From: Sphingomonas qomolangmaensis | GTDB taxonomy: Bacteria > Pseudomonadota > Alphaproteobacteria > Sphingomonadales > Sphingomonadaceae | DNA length: 64,000 bases | Assembly: GCF_024496245.1 (NCBI RefSeq) | Contig: NZ_CP101740.1 | Coordinates: 1,363,501 to 1,427,500 of the forward strand | Direction of reading: 5' to 3' | In this document: piece by piece, positions 24,070 to 34,263 of the stretch | Layout: the number at the start of each line of letters is the position of its first letter | Position numbering within the stretch: the first letter of the stretch is position 1 | Notes under the pieces: model-generated | What the model saw: the letters and a program-made list of their open reading frames with translations, nothing else | Told to the model about the DNA's origin: nothing | Database searches by the model: none | Position numbers and translations under genes: made by a program

Positions 24070-25419
24070 ATGTCGCACGCCACCCCCCTGCCCGTTTCGC
24101 CTTTGCCGGTCTCGATCGTCGCCCGAGGTCCGCTGCGCGGCGACGTCACGCTGCCCGGCGACAAATCGATCAGCCACCGCGCGCTGATGTTCGCCTCGCT
24201 CGCGGTCGGTCGCAGCCGGATCGAGGGGCTGCTCGAGGGCGAGGACGTGCTCGCCACCGCCGCCGCGATGCGCGCGATGGGCGCGACGATCGAACGCGAT
24301 TCGGATGGCGTGTGGCAGGTCGACGGGGTCGGCGTCGGCGGGCTGCTCCAGCCCGTGCAGGCGCTCGACATGGGCAATTCGGGCACCTCGACGCGGCTGC
24401 TGATGGGACTGGTCGCCAGCCACCCGATCACCGCGACCTTCATCGGCGACGCATCACTGTCGTCGCGGCCGATGGGCCGGGTGATCGAGCCGCTGACGCA
24501 GATGGGCGCGGACATCACCGCCTCGCCCGGCGGCCGCCTGCCGCTGATGCTGCGCGGCCTCACGCCTGCGGTGCCGGTCGAATACACGCTGCCGGTCGCC
24601 TCGGCGCAGGTGAAGTCGGCGGTGCTGCTCGCGGGGCTCAACACCCCGGGCATCACCCGCGTCATCGAGCCGGTGCCGACGCGCGACCATAGCGAGCGGA
24701 TGCTGGCGGGCTTCGGCGCCGAGCTGACCGTCGAGGAAGGCCCCGACGGCCGGATCATCTCGATTCGCGGCGAGGCCGAGCTGCAGCCGCAGGACATCCA
24801 GGTGCCGGGAGATCCTTCCTCGGCGGCGTTCTGGCTGGTCGCGGGATCGATCGTGCCCGGTTCGCACATCACGATCCGCAACGCCTGCATGAACCCCACG
24901 CGCACCGGACTGCTCCAGGTGCTGCGGATGATGGGCGCCGACATCACCGACACCAGCGCGCGCACCGTCGGCGGCGAACCCGTTGCCGATCTGGTCGTCC
25001 GCCACGCACCGCTGACTGCGATCGAGGTTCCCGCCGATATCGCGCCGAGCATGATCGACGAATATCCGATCCTGTTCGTTGCCGCCGCCTGCGCCACCGG
25101 GCGCACCGTCGCGCGCGGTGCGCACGAACTGCGCGTCAAGGAATCGGACCGGATCGCGACGATGGCGGCGGCATTAACCGCGATCGGCGTGTCGGTGACC
25201 GAGCATGACGACGGTCTGTCGATCGACGGGTCTGGCGGCGCGCGCCTGCCAGGGGGCGCTCAAGTCGCCTCGAAACTCGACCATCGTATCGCGATGAGCA
25301 TGGCGGTGGCTGGACTTGTCGCGCGCGCGCCGATTTGCATCGACGATGCAAATCCGGTCGCAACCAGCTACCCCGCCTTTTTTGAAACGCTTGACGCCCT
25401 CGTGCGCGCAACCGATTGA
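24070..25419 (+). CDS. aroA: 3-phosphoshikimate 1-carboxyvinyltransferase (EPSP synthase)
   Basis: 449 residues. It joins shikimate-3-phosphate and phosphoenolpyruvate in the aromatic amino acid pathway. The motifs are GDKSISHRAL, GNSGTSTRLLMG, GDASLSSRPMGRV, SAQVKSAVLLAGL, TRDHSERM and ELRVKESDRI. The set GDKS, SAQxK, RDHSE and NPTR corresponds to class II (CP4-like) enzymes; the position matching CP4 Ala100 is Gly (GNSGT). ATG 24070 is the start that precedes the conserved region by a normal length; an in-frame ATG at 23944 would add 42 atypical residues. The cmk gene follows after 7 bases. Confidence 0.95.
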   Translation: MSHATPLPVSPLPVSIVARGPLRGDVTLPGDKSISHRALMFASLAVGRSRIEGLLEGEDVLATAAAMRAMGATIERDSDGVWQVDGVGVGGLLQPVQALDMGNSGTSTRLLMGLVASHPITATFIGDASLSSRPMGRVIEPLTQMGADITASPGGRLPLMLRGLTPAVPVEYTLPVASAQVKSAVLLAGLNTPGITRVIEPVPTRDHSERMLAGFGAELTVEEGPDGRIISIRGEAELQPQDIQVPGDPSSAAFWLVAGSIVPGSHITIRNACMNPTRTGLLQVLRMMGADITDTSARTVGGEPVADLVVRHAPLTAIEVPADIAPSMIDEYPILFVAAACATGRTVARGAHELRVKESDRIATMAAALTAIGVSVTEHDDGLSIDGSGGARLPGGAQVASKLDHRIAMSMAVAGLVARAPICIDDANPVATSYPAFFETLDALVRATD

Positions 25420-25426
25420 CCCCAGC

Positions 25427-26062
25427 ATGATTATCGCCGTCGATGGACCCGCCGCCTCGGGAAAGGGCACGATCGCCCGCGCGCTTTCGCGCCATTTCGG
25501 GTTGCCGCATCTCGATACAGGGTTGTTGTACCGCGCGGTCGCGCAGCGCGTGATGGCCGAGGGGCTCGACCCGACGCGCGAGGCCGATGTGGTCGCGGTG
25601 TGCGACTTCGAAGACCGGCTGCTTGAGGATCCGGCGCTGCGCACCGATGAGGCGGGCAAGCTCGCCTCGGTGGTGTCGGCGCATCCGCTGGTGCGCGCGG
25701 CATTGCTCCAGCGCCAGCGCCGGTTCGCGCAGCAGCCTGGCGGCGCGGTACTCGACGGCCGCGACATCGGCACCGTCATCGCCCCCGACGCCGAAGTGAA
25801 GTTGTTCGTCAAGGCGACGCCGATGATCCGCGCGCAGCGCCGCCACTCGGAACTGCGCGCGCACGGCAGCAAGGTCAGCCTCGACAAGGTGCTGGGCGAC
25901 ATCCGCGCGCGCGACGATCGCGATGCGCGCCGCACCGAAGCGCCGATGCGCCAGGCCGCCGACGCAGCGTTGCTCGATACCAGCTTCCTGTCGATCGACG
26001 CCGCGGTCCAGCGCGCGATCGGGCTGGCCGAAGCGCGGATAGCAAACAGGGCCCAGACCTGA
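25427..26062 (+). CDS. cmk: Cytidylate kinase
   Basis: 211 residues, phosphorylates CMP and dCMP with ATP. The P-loop GPAASGKGT lies at 8-16, and LDTGLLYRAVA, LDGRDIGTVIAPDAEVKLFV and the lid RRHSEL/RARDDRDARR segment match the family. Length is normal. It is 7 bases after aroA, as in many alphaproteobacteria, where aroA-cmk-rpsA form one cluster; here rpsA is displaced by two extra genes. Confidence 0.95.
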   Translation: MIIAVDGPAASGKGTIARALSRHFGLPHLDTGLLYRAVAQRVMAEGLDPTREADVVAVCDFEDRLLEDPALRTDEAGKLASVVSAHPLVRAALLQRQRRFAQQPGGAVLDGRDIGTVIAPDAEVKLFVKATPMIRAQRRHSELRAHGSKVSLDKVLGDIRARDDRDARRTEAPMRQAADAALLDTSFLSIDAAVQRAIGLAEARIANRAQT

Positions 26063-26127
26063 GCCACCAGCGCCAGGCGTCAGCCCGTTAACCCTTTCTT
26101 CGGCGCGCGCTCGTAAACGGGGGCGAC

Positions 26128-26757
26128 ATGACGCAATCGACCCGGACCTCGAAAGGCGGATTGCAGCGGCTCGACGCAATCGAACGCATCGCGATCACGG
26201 TCATCTATGCCTTCCTCCTGTATCGGTTCGCTGGCAGCGTCGGCGATAACCGGTTCAACCTGGCGTATCTCGTTGCCGAAGGCTTGGTCGTGGTCATGGT
26301 GCTCTGCCGGCGATCGACCGACCAGATCAGCATTGCACCCGCCGACTGGGCCGTAGCGTTTGGGGGTTCTTTCGTCGGCATGATGCTCGTACCTGCCAAT
26401 CCACTGCCGGGCGTCCTGGCTTGGGCAGCACCAGCGGTAGTGACGGTCGGGCTGGTCGTCAGCATGCTGGCCAAGCTGCAGCTTCGGCGCAGCTTCGGTA
26501 TCGTCGCGGCCAACCGGGGCATCAAGACCCGCGGAGTCTACGCCTTGGTGCGCCATCCCATGTATCTCGGGTATTTCCTGGTCTATTTCGGGACCGTCGC
26601 GATGAACGTGACGATCTGGAACATCGTCGTCGTCGGCCTTTGGACCGGTCTGCAGCTTGTCAGAATCGCCGCAGAGGAGCGGCTGTTGCGAACAGATCCA
26701 GCGTATCAGCAGCATAGCCGACTGGTGCGCTATCGCCTGTTGCCGGGCATCTATTGA
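26128..26757 (+). CDS. Isoprenylcysteine/phospholipid methyltransferase-family membrane protein
   Basis: 209 residues with about five membrane segments. The C-terminal half carries the ICMT/PEMT signature: SFGIVAANRGIKTRGVYALV, RHPMYLGYFLVYFG, and the terminal EERLLRTDPAYQQHSRLV-RYRLLPG. Such enzymes methylate lipid or prenyl acceptors with S-adenosylmethionine at the membrane; the substrate here is unknown. Codon use is less GC-biased than in cmk and rpsA. It is followed within 3 bases by a fatty-acid-hydroxylase family gene, suggesting a two-gene lipid-modifying unit. Confidence 0.82.
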   Translation: MTQSTRTSKGGLQRLDAIERIAITVIYAFLLYRFAGSVGDNRFNLAYLVAEGLVVVMVLCRRSTDQISIAPADWAVAFGGSFVGMMLVPANPLPGVLAWAAPAVVTVGLVVSMLAKLQLRRSFGIVAANRGIKTRGVYALVRHPMYLGYFLVYFGTVAMNVTIWNIVVVGLWTGLQLVRIAAEERLLRTDPAYQQHSRLVRYRLLPGIY

Positions 26758-26760
26758 TCG

Positions 26761-27582
26761 ATGCTGAGCGACGCGCTTTGGCTGCTGGGGTTTACCGCCC
26801 TGCTGTTCGTGCCGCTCGAACGGCTCTTGCCTCTGCATGGCGACCAACGCCTGCGACGGCCCGGATTGGCAACGGACCTGCTGCATGTGCTGCTGTCGGG
26901 CTTCATCATTCGTGCGGGTTTTGTCGTCAGCCTTTCCGGTATCGGCCTGATCACGGCTCGATTAATTCCCGACTCCATCGGCATGAGCGTCCGCTCGCAG
27001 CCGGACTGGCTGGAATTCGCGGAACTCTTCATCCTATCCGATTTGTGCTTCTACATTGCTCATCGCATCGTCCATGCGGTACCTGGGCTTTGGCGCTTCC
27101 ACGCGGTACATCATTCCAGCGAACAGTTGGATTGGCTGGCGTCGTTTCGCGTTCACCCAGTCGATCAGATATTCAACGCAACGCTGATCGCGTTGCCGGG
27201 GATCGCGCTCGGTTTTTCGCACGAGACGCTGGTCCTGTATGCGTTGCTCTATCGCTGGCACGCGCTGCTGCTCCACTCGAACATTCGAATTGATTTGGGC
27301 CCGCTCAACAGCGTGATCGCTACGCCGCATTTCCATCATTGGCATCATGCCGATCAGACCGAGGCGCACGACCGCAACTTCGGTGGGCAGATCATCTTGT
27401 GGGATCGCCTTTTTCGGACTGCTTATGTGCCTCGGACTTTGCCGCAGCGATACGGCATCGGCGATTCCCTGCCTGGTGACTATATCGGCCAGTTGGCAGC
27501 ACCGTTCAAACCAGTAGCGCCGGACAAAACGGAAAGCGTTACGGCCATGGTTCAGGTAGGCCCATCGCAAAAGCGCTGTTAG
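26761..27582 (+). CDS. Sterol desaturase / fatty acid hydroxylase family protein
   Basis: 273 residues with the diiron histidine motifs in order: HRIVH near residue 101, HAVHH near 115, and HFHHWHH with NFGG near 190-210, plus hydrophobic helices in the first half. The family hydroxylates or desaturates lipids using O2. Start ATG follows the methyltransferase stop directly. AT-richer codon choices than the neighbouring housekeeping genes suggest the pair arrived together. Substrate cannot be deduced. Confidence 0.87.
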   Translation: MLSDALWLLGFTALLFVPLERLLPLHGDQRLRRPGLATDLLHVLLSGFIIRAGFVVSLSGIGLITARLIPDSIGMSVRSQPDWLEFAELFILSDLCFYIAHRIVHAVPGLWRFHAVHHSSEQLDWLASFRVHPVDQIFNATLIALPGIALGFSHETLVLYALLYRWHALLLHSNIRIDLGPLNSVIATPHFHHWHHADQTEAHDRNFGGQIILWDRLFRTAYVPRTLPQRYGIGDSLPGDYIGQLAAPFKPVAPDKTESVTAMVQVGPSQKRC

Positions 27583-27820
27583 CTTGCGCCTTTGCCCTTG
27601 GCGGGCTATGCGCGCCGAGTCCAAAACGGGGACTATTGGGGAAGCGACTCGGAGTCGGCAAACGCTTGCGCGCTTCACCGCTTGAACAACGCGATACTTT
27701 ACTTTTGCTCCCACCCGCGCGGACGTCGCATCCGGCAATCGGCTGCTGCGACATAGGAAGGCCAAGACCGCCGGAAAAACCGGCTGGCCGGAAATGAACG
27801 ACACAGGAACCTGATCCTTT
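27583..27820. promoter_or_regulatory. rpsA upstream region
   Basis: 238 bases between the hydroxylase gene and rpsA. The last 60 bases hold a nested hairpin (27760-27789) and AGGAACC before the start codon. The region must contain the rpsA promoter; AT-rich ATACTTTACTTTTG around 27690 is a possible part of it. Confidence 0.4.
27760..27789 (+). promoter_or_regulatory. Hairpin in the rpsA 5' leader
   Basis: GGCCA (27760-27764), five unpaired bases, GCCGG (27770-27774), an AAAAA loop, CCGGC (27780-27784), TGGCC (27785-27789) give a ten-pair stem with a one-sided bulge, 31 bases ahead of the rpsA ATG. Ribosomal protein S1 represses its own translation in E. coli through leader structures; whether this element does so is inference. 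Confidence 0.4.
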
Positions 27821-29545
<1,725 letters not shown>

Positions 29546-29570
29546 GTATCGGTCTAAAAAAAAATGCGGA

Positions 29571-29596
29571 GGGCGGGACGCAGGTCCCGCCCTTTT
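29571..29596 (+). terminator. Intrinsic terminator of rpsA
   Basis: GGGCGGGAC-GCAG-GTCCCGCCC, a perfect 9-bp stem with a tetraloop, followed by TTTTGC. It starts 26 bases after the rpsA stop and is preceded by an A-rich run. The clearest rho-independent terminator of the left half of the window. Confidence 0.9.
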
Positions 29597-29753
29597 GCAT
29601 TACAGTCTCGTGACTTAGCCGAAACTCGACCCAAATGCTCACGGATTGATTCAGGTTAAGAGTTCCGCGTACAGGGAGCTTAGTGTACAAGGAACGATGC
29701 CGCTTGATGCGGCAGGTCGTTAGTCAGCCCGTCGTTCCGGAGGGTAGAAGATC

Positions 29754-30032
29754 ATGATCCGTTCCGAGCTCGTCCAGTTGCTCGTCCGCGACAACCCCGA
29801 CCTGTCGATCCGCGATGTCGAGCGCATCGTGAACGTGTTCTTCGACGAGATCGTTCACCGCCTGTCGGATGACGGCCGCGTCGAACTACGCGGGTTCGGT
29901 GCCTTCAGCACCCGCGCCCGTGACGCGCGCAGCGGTCGCAACCCGCGCACCGGCGAGTCGGTCTCGGTCGATGCCAAGCGCGTCCCCTATTTCAAACCGG
30001 GCAAGGAAATGCGCCTGCGCCTGAACACGTAA
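29754..30032 (+). CDS. ihfB: Integration host factor beta subunit
   Basis: 92 residues, DNA-bending heterodimer with IhfA. N-terminus [18 protein letters not shown], the [12 protein letters not shown] core, and the DNA-contact arm GRNPRTGE are all present, with C-terminal [16 protein letters not shown] lies 12 bases before the ATG. The location just downstream of rpsA is the conserved proteobacterial order. A short hairpin GCCGC-TTGAT-GCGGC lies in its leader near 29700. Confidence 0.96.
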   Translation: MIRSELVQLLVRDNPDLSIRDVERIVNVFFDEIVHRLSDDGRVELRGFGAFSTRARDARSGRNPRTGESVSVDAKRVPYFKPGKEMRLRLNT

Positions 30033-30141
30033 GGCGCACCCCACCGCCCGCCGCCCGTCGGCGGGAGCTTCATCGGCAGGAAGATGCCACCGCATCTCGA
30101 CGCGGACCACCCCGCCGCGCTAGGGCCTTCTTCGCCCCTCA

Positions 30142-30225
30142 GCGGACGTGGCGAAATGGTAGACGCAGCGGACTTAAAATCCGCTTGAGCAATCAGTGTG
30201 GGTTCGAGTCCCACCGTCCGCACCA
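30142..30225 (+). tRNA. tRNA-Leu (TAA)
   Basis: Acceptor GCGGACG pairs with CGTCCGC. The D arm contains GAAATGGTAGACGC, the anticodon stem GCGGA/TCCGC holds the loop CTTAAAA (anticodon TAA), and a variable arm (TTGAGCAATCAGT) marks a class II tRNA. The T loop is GTTCGAGTC, discriminator A, and CCA is encoded at 30223-30225. Confidence 0.95.
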
Positions 30226-30298
30226 TGGTTTCATCCTCGCCGGGGTTGGCATCCCCCGCGGCGCCCCATAGACGGAAAGCCTCGTCGCCGGGAACGCC

Positions 30299-31753
30299 AT
30301 GAACCGTCTCAAAATCTGTATGATCGCCGCTGCACTGACGCTGGGAGCATGCGAGCGCCGGCCCGACGACGTCCCCGTCGTGGTCAGCGTGATCGGCCAG
30401 CCCACGGGCAATGCATCGCGCAACCCGGGCAGCCCGGGTGCGGCGTTGCTCGGCGCCACCGCGCAGGGTCTGGTGCGCTTCGATGCCAATGGCCGGATCG
30501 AACCGGGACTGGCCGAGCGTTGGACGGTGATCGAGGACGGCAAAAGCTATATCTTCCGCCTGCAGCAGACCGAATGGGCCAATGGCAGCGCGGTTACCGC
30601 AAAGCAGGTGGCGACCGCGCTCCGGCGCGCGGTGCGGCGCGGCGGCCGGAATCGGTTGCGCGCCTTTGTCGGCGCGATCGACGAGATCGTCGAAATGACC
30701 CCCAATGTCATCGAAATCCGCCTGAGCAAGCCGCGCCCCGACATGCTGTTGCTGTTTGCGCAACCCGAAATGGCGATATTCGAATCGCGCCGCCTGGGCG
30801 GCACCGGCCCGTTCCGCGTCCAGTCGCGCGATGCTAACGGCATCCTGCTGCGCCCGGCGTTCGATCCCTTGCGGCTCACCGACAGCGAGTTCGAAGAGCC
30901 GCATGCCGCCGAATATGTCCGGCTGCGCGCCGAACCGGCGGCGCTGGCGATCGCTCGCTTCGGCGCGCGCCAGTCCGATCTGGTATCGGGGGGCACCTAT
31001 CGCGACTGGCCGTTGATCGAACATTCGAAGGTCGCGCCGACCAACCGCAAGATCGATTACGCCTATGGCCTGTTCGGACTGTCGATCGTCTCGCGCCAAG
31101 GGTTCCTGGCCAGCGCCACCAATCGCGAGGCGGTGGCGATGGCGATCGACCGCGGCGCGCTGACCGCCGCCTTCCTGCCCGATTGGCCGATCGCCGAGGC
31201 GCTGCTCCCCGAACAGTTCGATTCGGCGCAGCCCCCCGCCCAGCCCGGCTGGGGACCGTTCAGTCTCGAAGACCGGCGCAACGCCGCGCGGCTTCGCGTC
31301 GAACAGTGGCGGCGCGAGCAGGATGGCGAAGTCCCGGTCATCCGCATCGCGGTGCCCGATGCCCCCGGCGGCAACCTGATATGGGCGCACGTCGGCGCGT
31401 CGCTGGCGGCAATCGGCGTGCGCGCCGAGCGGGTGGCGTGGCGAAGCGCCGCCGACCTCCGCCTGATCGACCGGCTGGCGCCCTATGACAGCGGCCGCTG
31501 GTATCTGGTCGCCGCATGCCAGCCCTGCGCCGCCCCCGTCGCCGCGGCGATCCTGGCGGCGCGCGATGCCCCCGACATCGCCACCCGGCGCCAGCGCATT
31601 GCCGAGGCCGATGCGGCGCTCGCCGCCGATATCGCCTTCATCCCGCTCGCGCGCCCGATGCGCTGGTCGCTCGTCGCGCTACGCCTGCGCGAATGGCGCG
31701 AGAACCCGCGCGCGGTTCACCCGTTGAATCACCTGCGCGGCGATCCCAACTAG
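30299..31753 (+). CDS. Peptide-type ABC transporter substrate-binding lipoprotein (SBP family 5)
   Basis: 484 residues. The N-terminus ends in the lipobox LTLGAC (Cys at ~18), so it is predicted to be an outer- or inner-membrane lipoprotein. The body follows the DppA/OppA layout: GATAQGLVRFDANGRIEPGL, AERWTVIEDGKSYIFRLQQ, TEWANGSAVTAKQVATALRR, GTGPFRVQSRD, AMAIDRGALTAAFLP. No permease or ATPase genes are adjacent, so it is an orphan component that may use a permease elsewhere or have another role. It follows tRNA-Leu by 73 bases. Confidence 0.82.
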   Translation: MNRLKICMIAAALTLGACERRPDDVPVVVSVIGQPTGNASRNPGSPGAALLGATAQGLVRFDANGRIEPGLAERWTVIEDGKSYIFRLQQTEWANGSAVTAKQVATALRRAVRRGGRNRLRAFVGAIDEIVEMTPNVIEIRLSKPRPDMLLLFAQPEMAIFESRRLGGTGPFRVQSRDANGILLRPAFDPLRLTDSEFEEPHAAEYVRLRAEPAALAIARFGARQSDLVSGGTYRDWPLIEHSKVAPTNRKIDYAYGLFGLSIVSRQGFLASATNREAVAMAIDRGALTAAFLPDWPIAEALLPEQFDSAQPPAQPGWGPFSLEDRRNAARLRVEQWRREQDGEVPVIRIAVPDAPGGNLIWAHVGASLAAIGVRAERVAWRSAADLRLIDRLAPYDSGRWYLVAACQPCAAPVAAAILAARDAPDIATRRQRIAEADAALAADIAFIPLARPMRWSLVALRLREWRENPRAVHPLNHLRGDPN

Positions 31754-31758
31754 CATTC

Positions 31759-32190
31759 ATGGTCAAGCCAACACCCATGGGAACCGGTCCCTTCGCCAAG
31801 GCGGGCAATCGCCTGCCGATCGGCAGCGACGCAGCGTCGGTGCGCCAGCGCGTCGAGGTACTCGAGCAGGCGCTCGAGCGGATGTTCGTCATTCCGGGGA
31901 TCAACCGTCCGGTGGGGATCGATACGCTGCTGGGGCTGCTGCCCGTCGGCGGCAGCTTCATCGGTGCGGCATTCGGCGGATACATGATCTGGGAGGCGCG
32001 CAACCTGGGCATGGGCAAGGGTGCGATGGCGCGAATGGCGGGCAATGTCGGCCTCGACTGGCTGTTCGGTCTGATCCCCGGGATCGGCATCATCCCCGAT
32101 TTCTTCTTCCGATCGAACACCCGCAACCTGCGGATCATCCGCAAGCATCTCGACAAGCATCACCCCTCGACCGTGGTGGTCGAGGGTTAG
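31759..32190 (+). CDS. DUF4112 membrane protein
   Basis: 143 residues. The centre contains the DUF4112 pattern PVGIDTLLGLLPVGGSFIGA, MARMAGNVGLDWLFGLIPGIG and IIPDFFFRSNTRNLRIIRKH, with two hydrophobic stretches. Function unknown. ATG 31759 lies 5 bases after the SBP stop, so the two are probably co-transcribed. The longer frame upstream overlaps the SBP gene and is rejected. Confidence 0.85.
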   Translation: MVKPTPMGTGPFAKAGNRLPIGSDAASVRQRVEVLEQALERMFVIPGINRPVGIDTLLGLLPVGGSFIGAAFGGYMIWEARNLGMGKGAMARMAGNVGLDWLFGLIPGIGIIPDFFFRSNTRNLRIIRKHLDKHHPSTVVVEG

Positions 32191-32193
32191 ACG

Positions 32194-32913
32194 CTAGCCG
32201 GCGCCACCGCGCCAGATTTTCAGCGGCCGGGTCGCCGCCCGCCCTGCCGCCGGGCAGGCGCGATAGCGGAACCGGGTGTCGAGACAGACCCAAACTTCGT
32301 CGAGCCAGCCCTGGCGATCGGCGGTGACTTTCACCATCGCTGCGGTCATCCCGCGATTGGCGCCGGCAAAGGCCTGCGCGAACTGGCCCGTCGTCAGCCG
32401 CCGCCGCCGCGACAGCGCATTCATGTCGGGATAGCGGATGCGCCCATACAGCCCCGTCGCACGACCGAAATACGCCGCGGGCGCCAGGTTCATGCAGGTG
32501 CCGTGCTTGGCATATTCGTGCTGCAGCAGTTGCGGCGACGGCGTCGCGCACAGATTGCTCTGGATCACGCGGGTGTCGAGCAACGCCGCGGGCTTGCAAT
32601 ATTGCGGCCATTGCGTGCCCTTCCCGTCGGGCCATAGTCCGTGCAGCGTGAAGCCGAAGCGATTGCCGCCGCCGCATTGCAGCCGCGCCGATGCCTGCTT
32701 GCCGTTCTCGCGGCAATATTGCGGGCTCCAGGTGAGCGCCAGCGTATAGCTCCCCGTCGGCACCACCCGCTTCGGCTCGCGCGCGCTCGGTCCGTCGGGG
32801 CGCGGCCGTGCGATGTCGCCGATCGGCATCGAGCAGCGATAGGCCTGCGCGATCGCGGGCAGCGGCGCCAGCAGCGCCGCCGCGACGATGCCCAACGCGG
32901 CAAGCCGGCTCAT
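32194..32913 (-). CDS. Secreted ribonuclease T2 family protein
   Basis: 239 residues with a signal peptide (MSRLAALGIVAAALLAPLPA, cleavage at AIA-Q). The two catalytic motifs are present: FTLHGLWPDG (CAS I) and HEYAKHGTC (CAS II), with paired Cys elsewhere. RNase T2 enzymes cut RNA non-specifically in the periplasm or outside the cell. The ATG overlaps the stop of the upstream membrane-protein gene (ATGA). Stop is 3 bases from the convergent DUF4112 gene, leaving no room for a separate terminator. Confidence 0.92.
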   Translation of the reverse strand: MSRLAALGIVAAALLAPLPAIAQAYRCSMPIGDIARPRPDGPSAREPKRVVPTGSYTLALTWSPQYCRENGKQASARLQCGGGNRFGFTLHGLWPDGKGTQWPQYCKPAALLDTRVIQSNLCATPSPQLLQHEYAKHGTCMNLAPAAYFGRATGLYGRIRYPDMNALSRRRRLTTGQFAQAFAGANRGMTAAMVKVTADRQGWLDEVWVCLDTRFRYRACPAAGRAATRPLKIWRGGAG

Positions 32914-33338
32914 TCGAACGTCCCCTCGGCGATGTCGTCGGTCGCGAACCAGGCGCGCGCATCGGGCTGGAACAGGAAATACACCGCCACCGCCTGCAGC
33001 AGCAGCCCGACCACCCCGAACAGCCCGGTCATCCCTCCCTCCCACGACCCCATCGCGAGCGAATACAGTAGCGACAGCACCCCGAAGGCGAACAGCACCA
33101 CCAGAAACCATTTGGCGATGCTGCTGGCCTTGCGCGCGGTCAGGAACCACAGCAGCAGCGATATGCCGTAGCTGACCGCGAGCGATCCGATCAGAAATCC
33201 CGTTCCCAGCACTGCGGCGTTGGGATCGGCCGAATAGGCGGCGCTGAGCATGTCCCACGACAGCAGGATATTGAGCACCCCCAGCAGCAACGCGGCAAGA
33301 TACGCCTGCTCGAAACGCACGATCGAAACTGGTCGCAT
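32910..33338 (-). CDS. Four-helix membrane protein of unknown function
   Basis: 142 residues with four hydrophobic segments (AYLAALLLGVLNILLSWDML; GTGFLIGSLAVSYGISLLLW; WFLVVLFAFGVLSLLYSLAM; LFGVVGLLLQAVAVYFLF) and an acidic C-terminus FATDDIAEGTFE. I do not recognise a specific family. Its stop overlaps the RNase T2 start by 4 bases, indicating coupled translation; it starts 58 bases after nadC. Confidence 0.72.
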   Translation of the reverse strand: MRPVSIVRFEQAYLAALLLGVLNILLSWDMLSAAYSADPNAAVLGTGFLIGSLAVSYGISLLLWFLTARKASSIAKWFLVVLFAFGVLSLLYSLAMGSWEGGMTGLFGVVGLLLQAVAVYFLFQPDARAWFATDDIAEGTFE

Positions 33339-33396
33339 GGCGAATCCCCCTTTGCCCCGCGCTACGATAGCCCAGCGCCCCCGGCTTGCAACGCGT

Positions 33397-34263
33397 TCAA
33401 TCGAGCGCGAAATCGAGCCCGATATCGGCAGCGGGTGCCGATTGGGTCAGCCGCCCGACGCTGACGAAATCGACCCCGGTGGCGCCAATCGCACCGATCG
33501 TGTCGAGCGTTACGCCGCCCGACGCCTCGGTCGGCACCCGCCCCGCCACCAGCGCGACGGCCTCGCGCAGCATCGGCGGCGCCATGTTGTCCAGCAGCAG
33601 ATGCGTTGCCCCCGCCGCCAGCGCGGGTTCGATCTGGTCGATCCGGTCGACCTCGACGATGATCCGCTCGATCCCCGCCGCCACCGCGCGCTCGACCGCC
33701 GTCTCGACCGATCCGGCGACCGCGACGTGATTGTCCTTGATCATCGCCGCGTCCCACAGCCCTATGCGGTGATTGGTCGCGCCGCCCATCCGCGTGGCAT
33801 ATTTCTCGAGCAGCCGAAGCCCCGGGATCGTCTTGCGCGTGTCGAGCAAGGTTGCCCCACCCGCGCCGATCGCATCGACGTAAGCGCGCGTCATCGTCGC
33901 GATGCCCGACAGATGCTGGACGGTGTTGAGCGCCGATCGCTCGGCGGTCAGCAGTGCGCGGGCATTGCCACGGACGCGCATCAATTCGCTGCCCGCCGCG
34001 ACCGACTGACCCTCGCCCACCAGCAAGTCGATCGCCGCCTCGGGATCGAGCGCACGGAAGAACGCCGCCGCGATCGGCAGCCCTGCAACGACGATCGCGT
34101 CGCGGCTGTCCATCACCCCGGCAAAGCGCGCCGTCGCCGGGATCACCGCCGCCGAGGTGACATCGCCCGCCGGCCCCAGATCCTCCGCCAGCGTCGCGGC
34201 GACGAAGGCGTCGAGGTCGAAGCCAGCAATCGCCCAGCCGCCAATCGCCAAGCCTTCAGTCAC
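33397..34263 (-). CDS. nadC: Nicotinate-nucleotide pyrophosphorylase (carboxylating)
   Basis: 288 residues. It converts quinolinate and PRPP to nicotinate mononucleotide. Motifs are AEDLGPAGDVTS, RGNARALLTAERSALN, HLSGIATMTR, LDTRKTIPGLRLLEKYA, GGATNHRIGLWDAAMIKDNH, EVDRIDQIEPAL and DFVSVGRLTQSAP. The start overlaps the end of nadA by 8 bases. nadB is not here, so quinolinate's aspartate-oxidation step must be encoded elsewhere. Confidence 0.95.
   Translation of the reverse strand: MTEGLAIGGWAIAGFDLDAFVAATLAEDLGPAGDVTSAAVIPATARFAGVMDSRDAIVVAGLPIAAAFFRALDPEAAIDLLVGEGQSVAAGSELMRVRGNARALLTAERSALNTVQHLSGIATMTRAYVDAIGAGGATLLDTRKTIPGLRLLEKYATRMGGATNHRIGLWDAAMIKDNHVAVAGSVETAVERAVAAGIERIIVEVDRIDQIEPALAAGATHLLLDNMAPPMLREAVALVAGRVPTEASGGVTLDTIGAIGATGVDFVSVGRLTQSAPAADIGLDFALD

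Noticed and set aside
32914..33258. N-terminal extension of RNase T2 upstream of ATG 32913
   Set aside because: It would bury the signal peptide and overlap the membrane-protein gene in another frame; the ATGA overlap gives a natural start.
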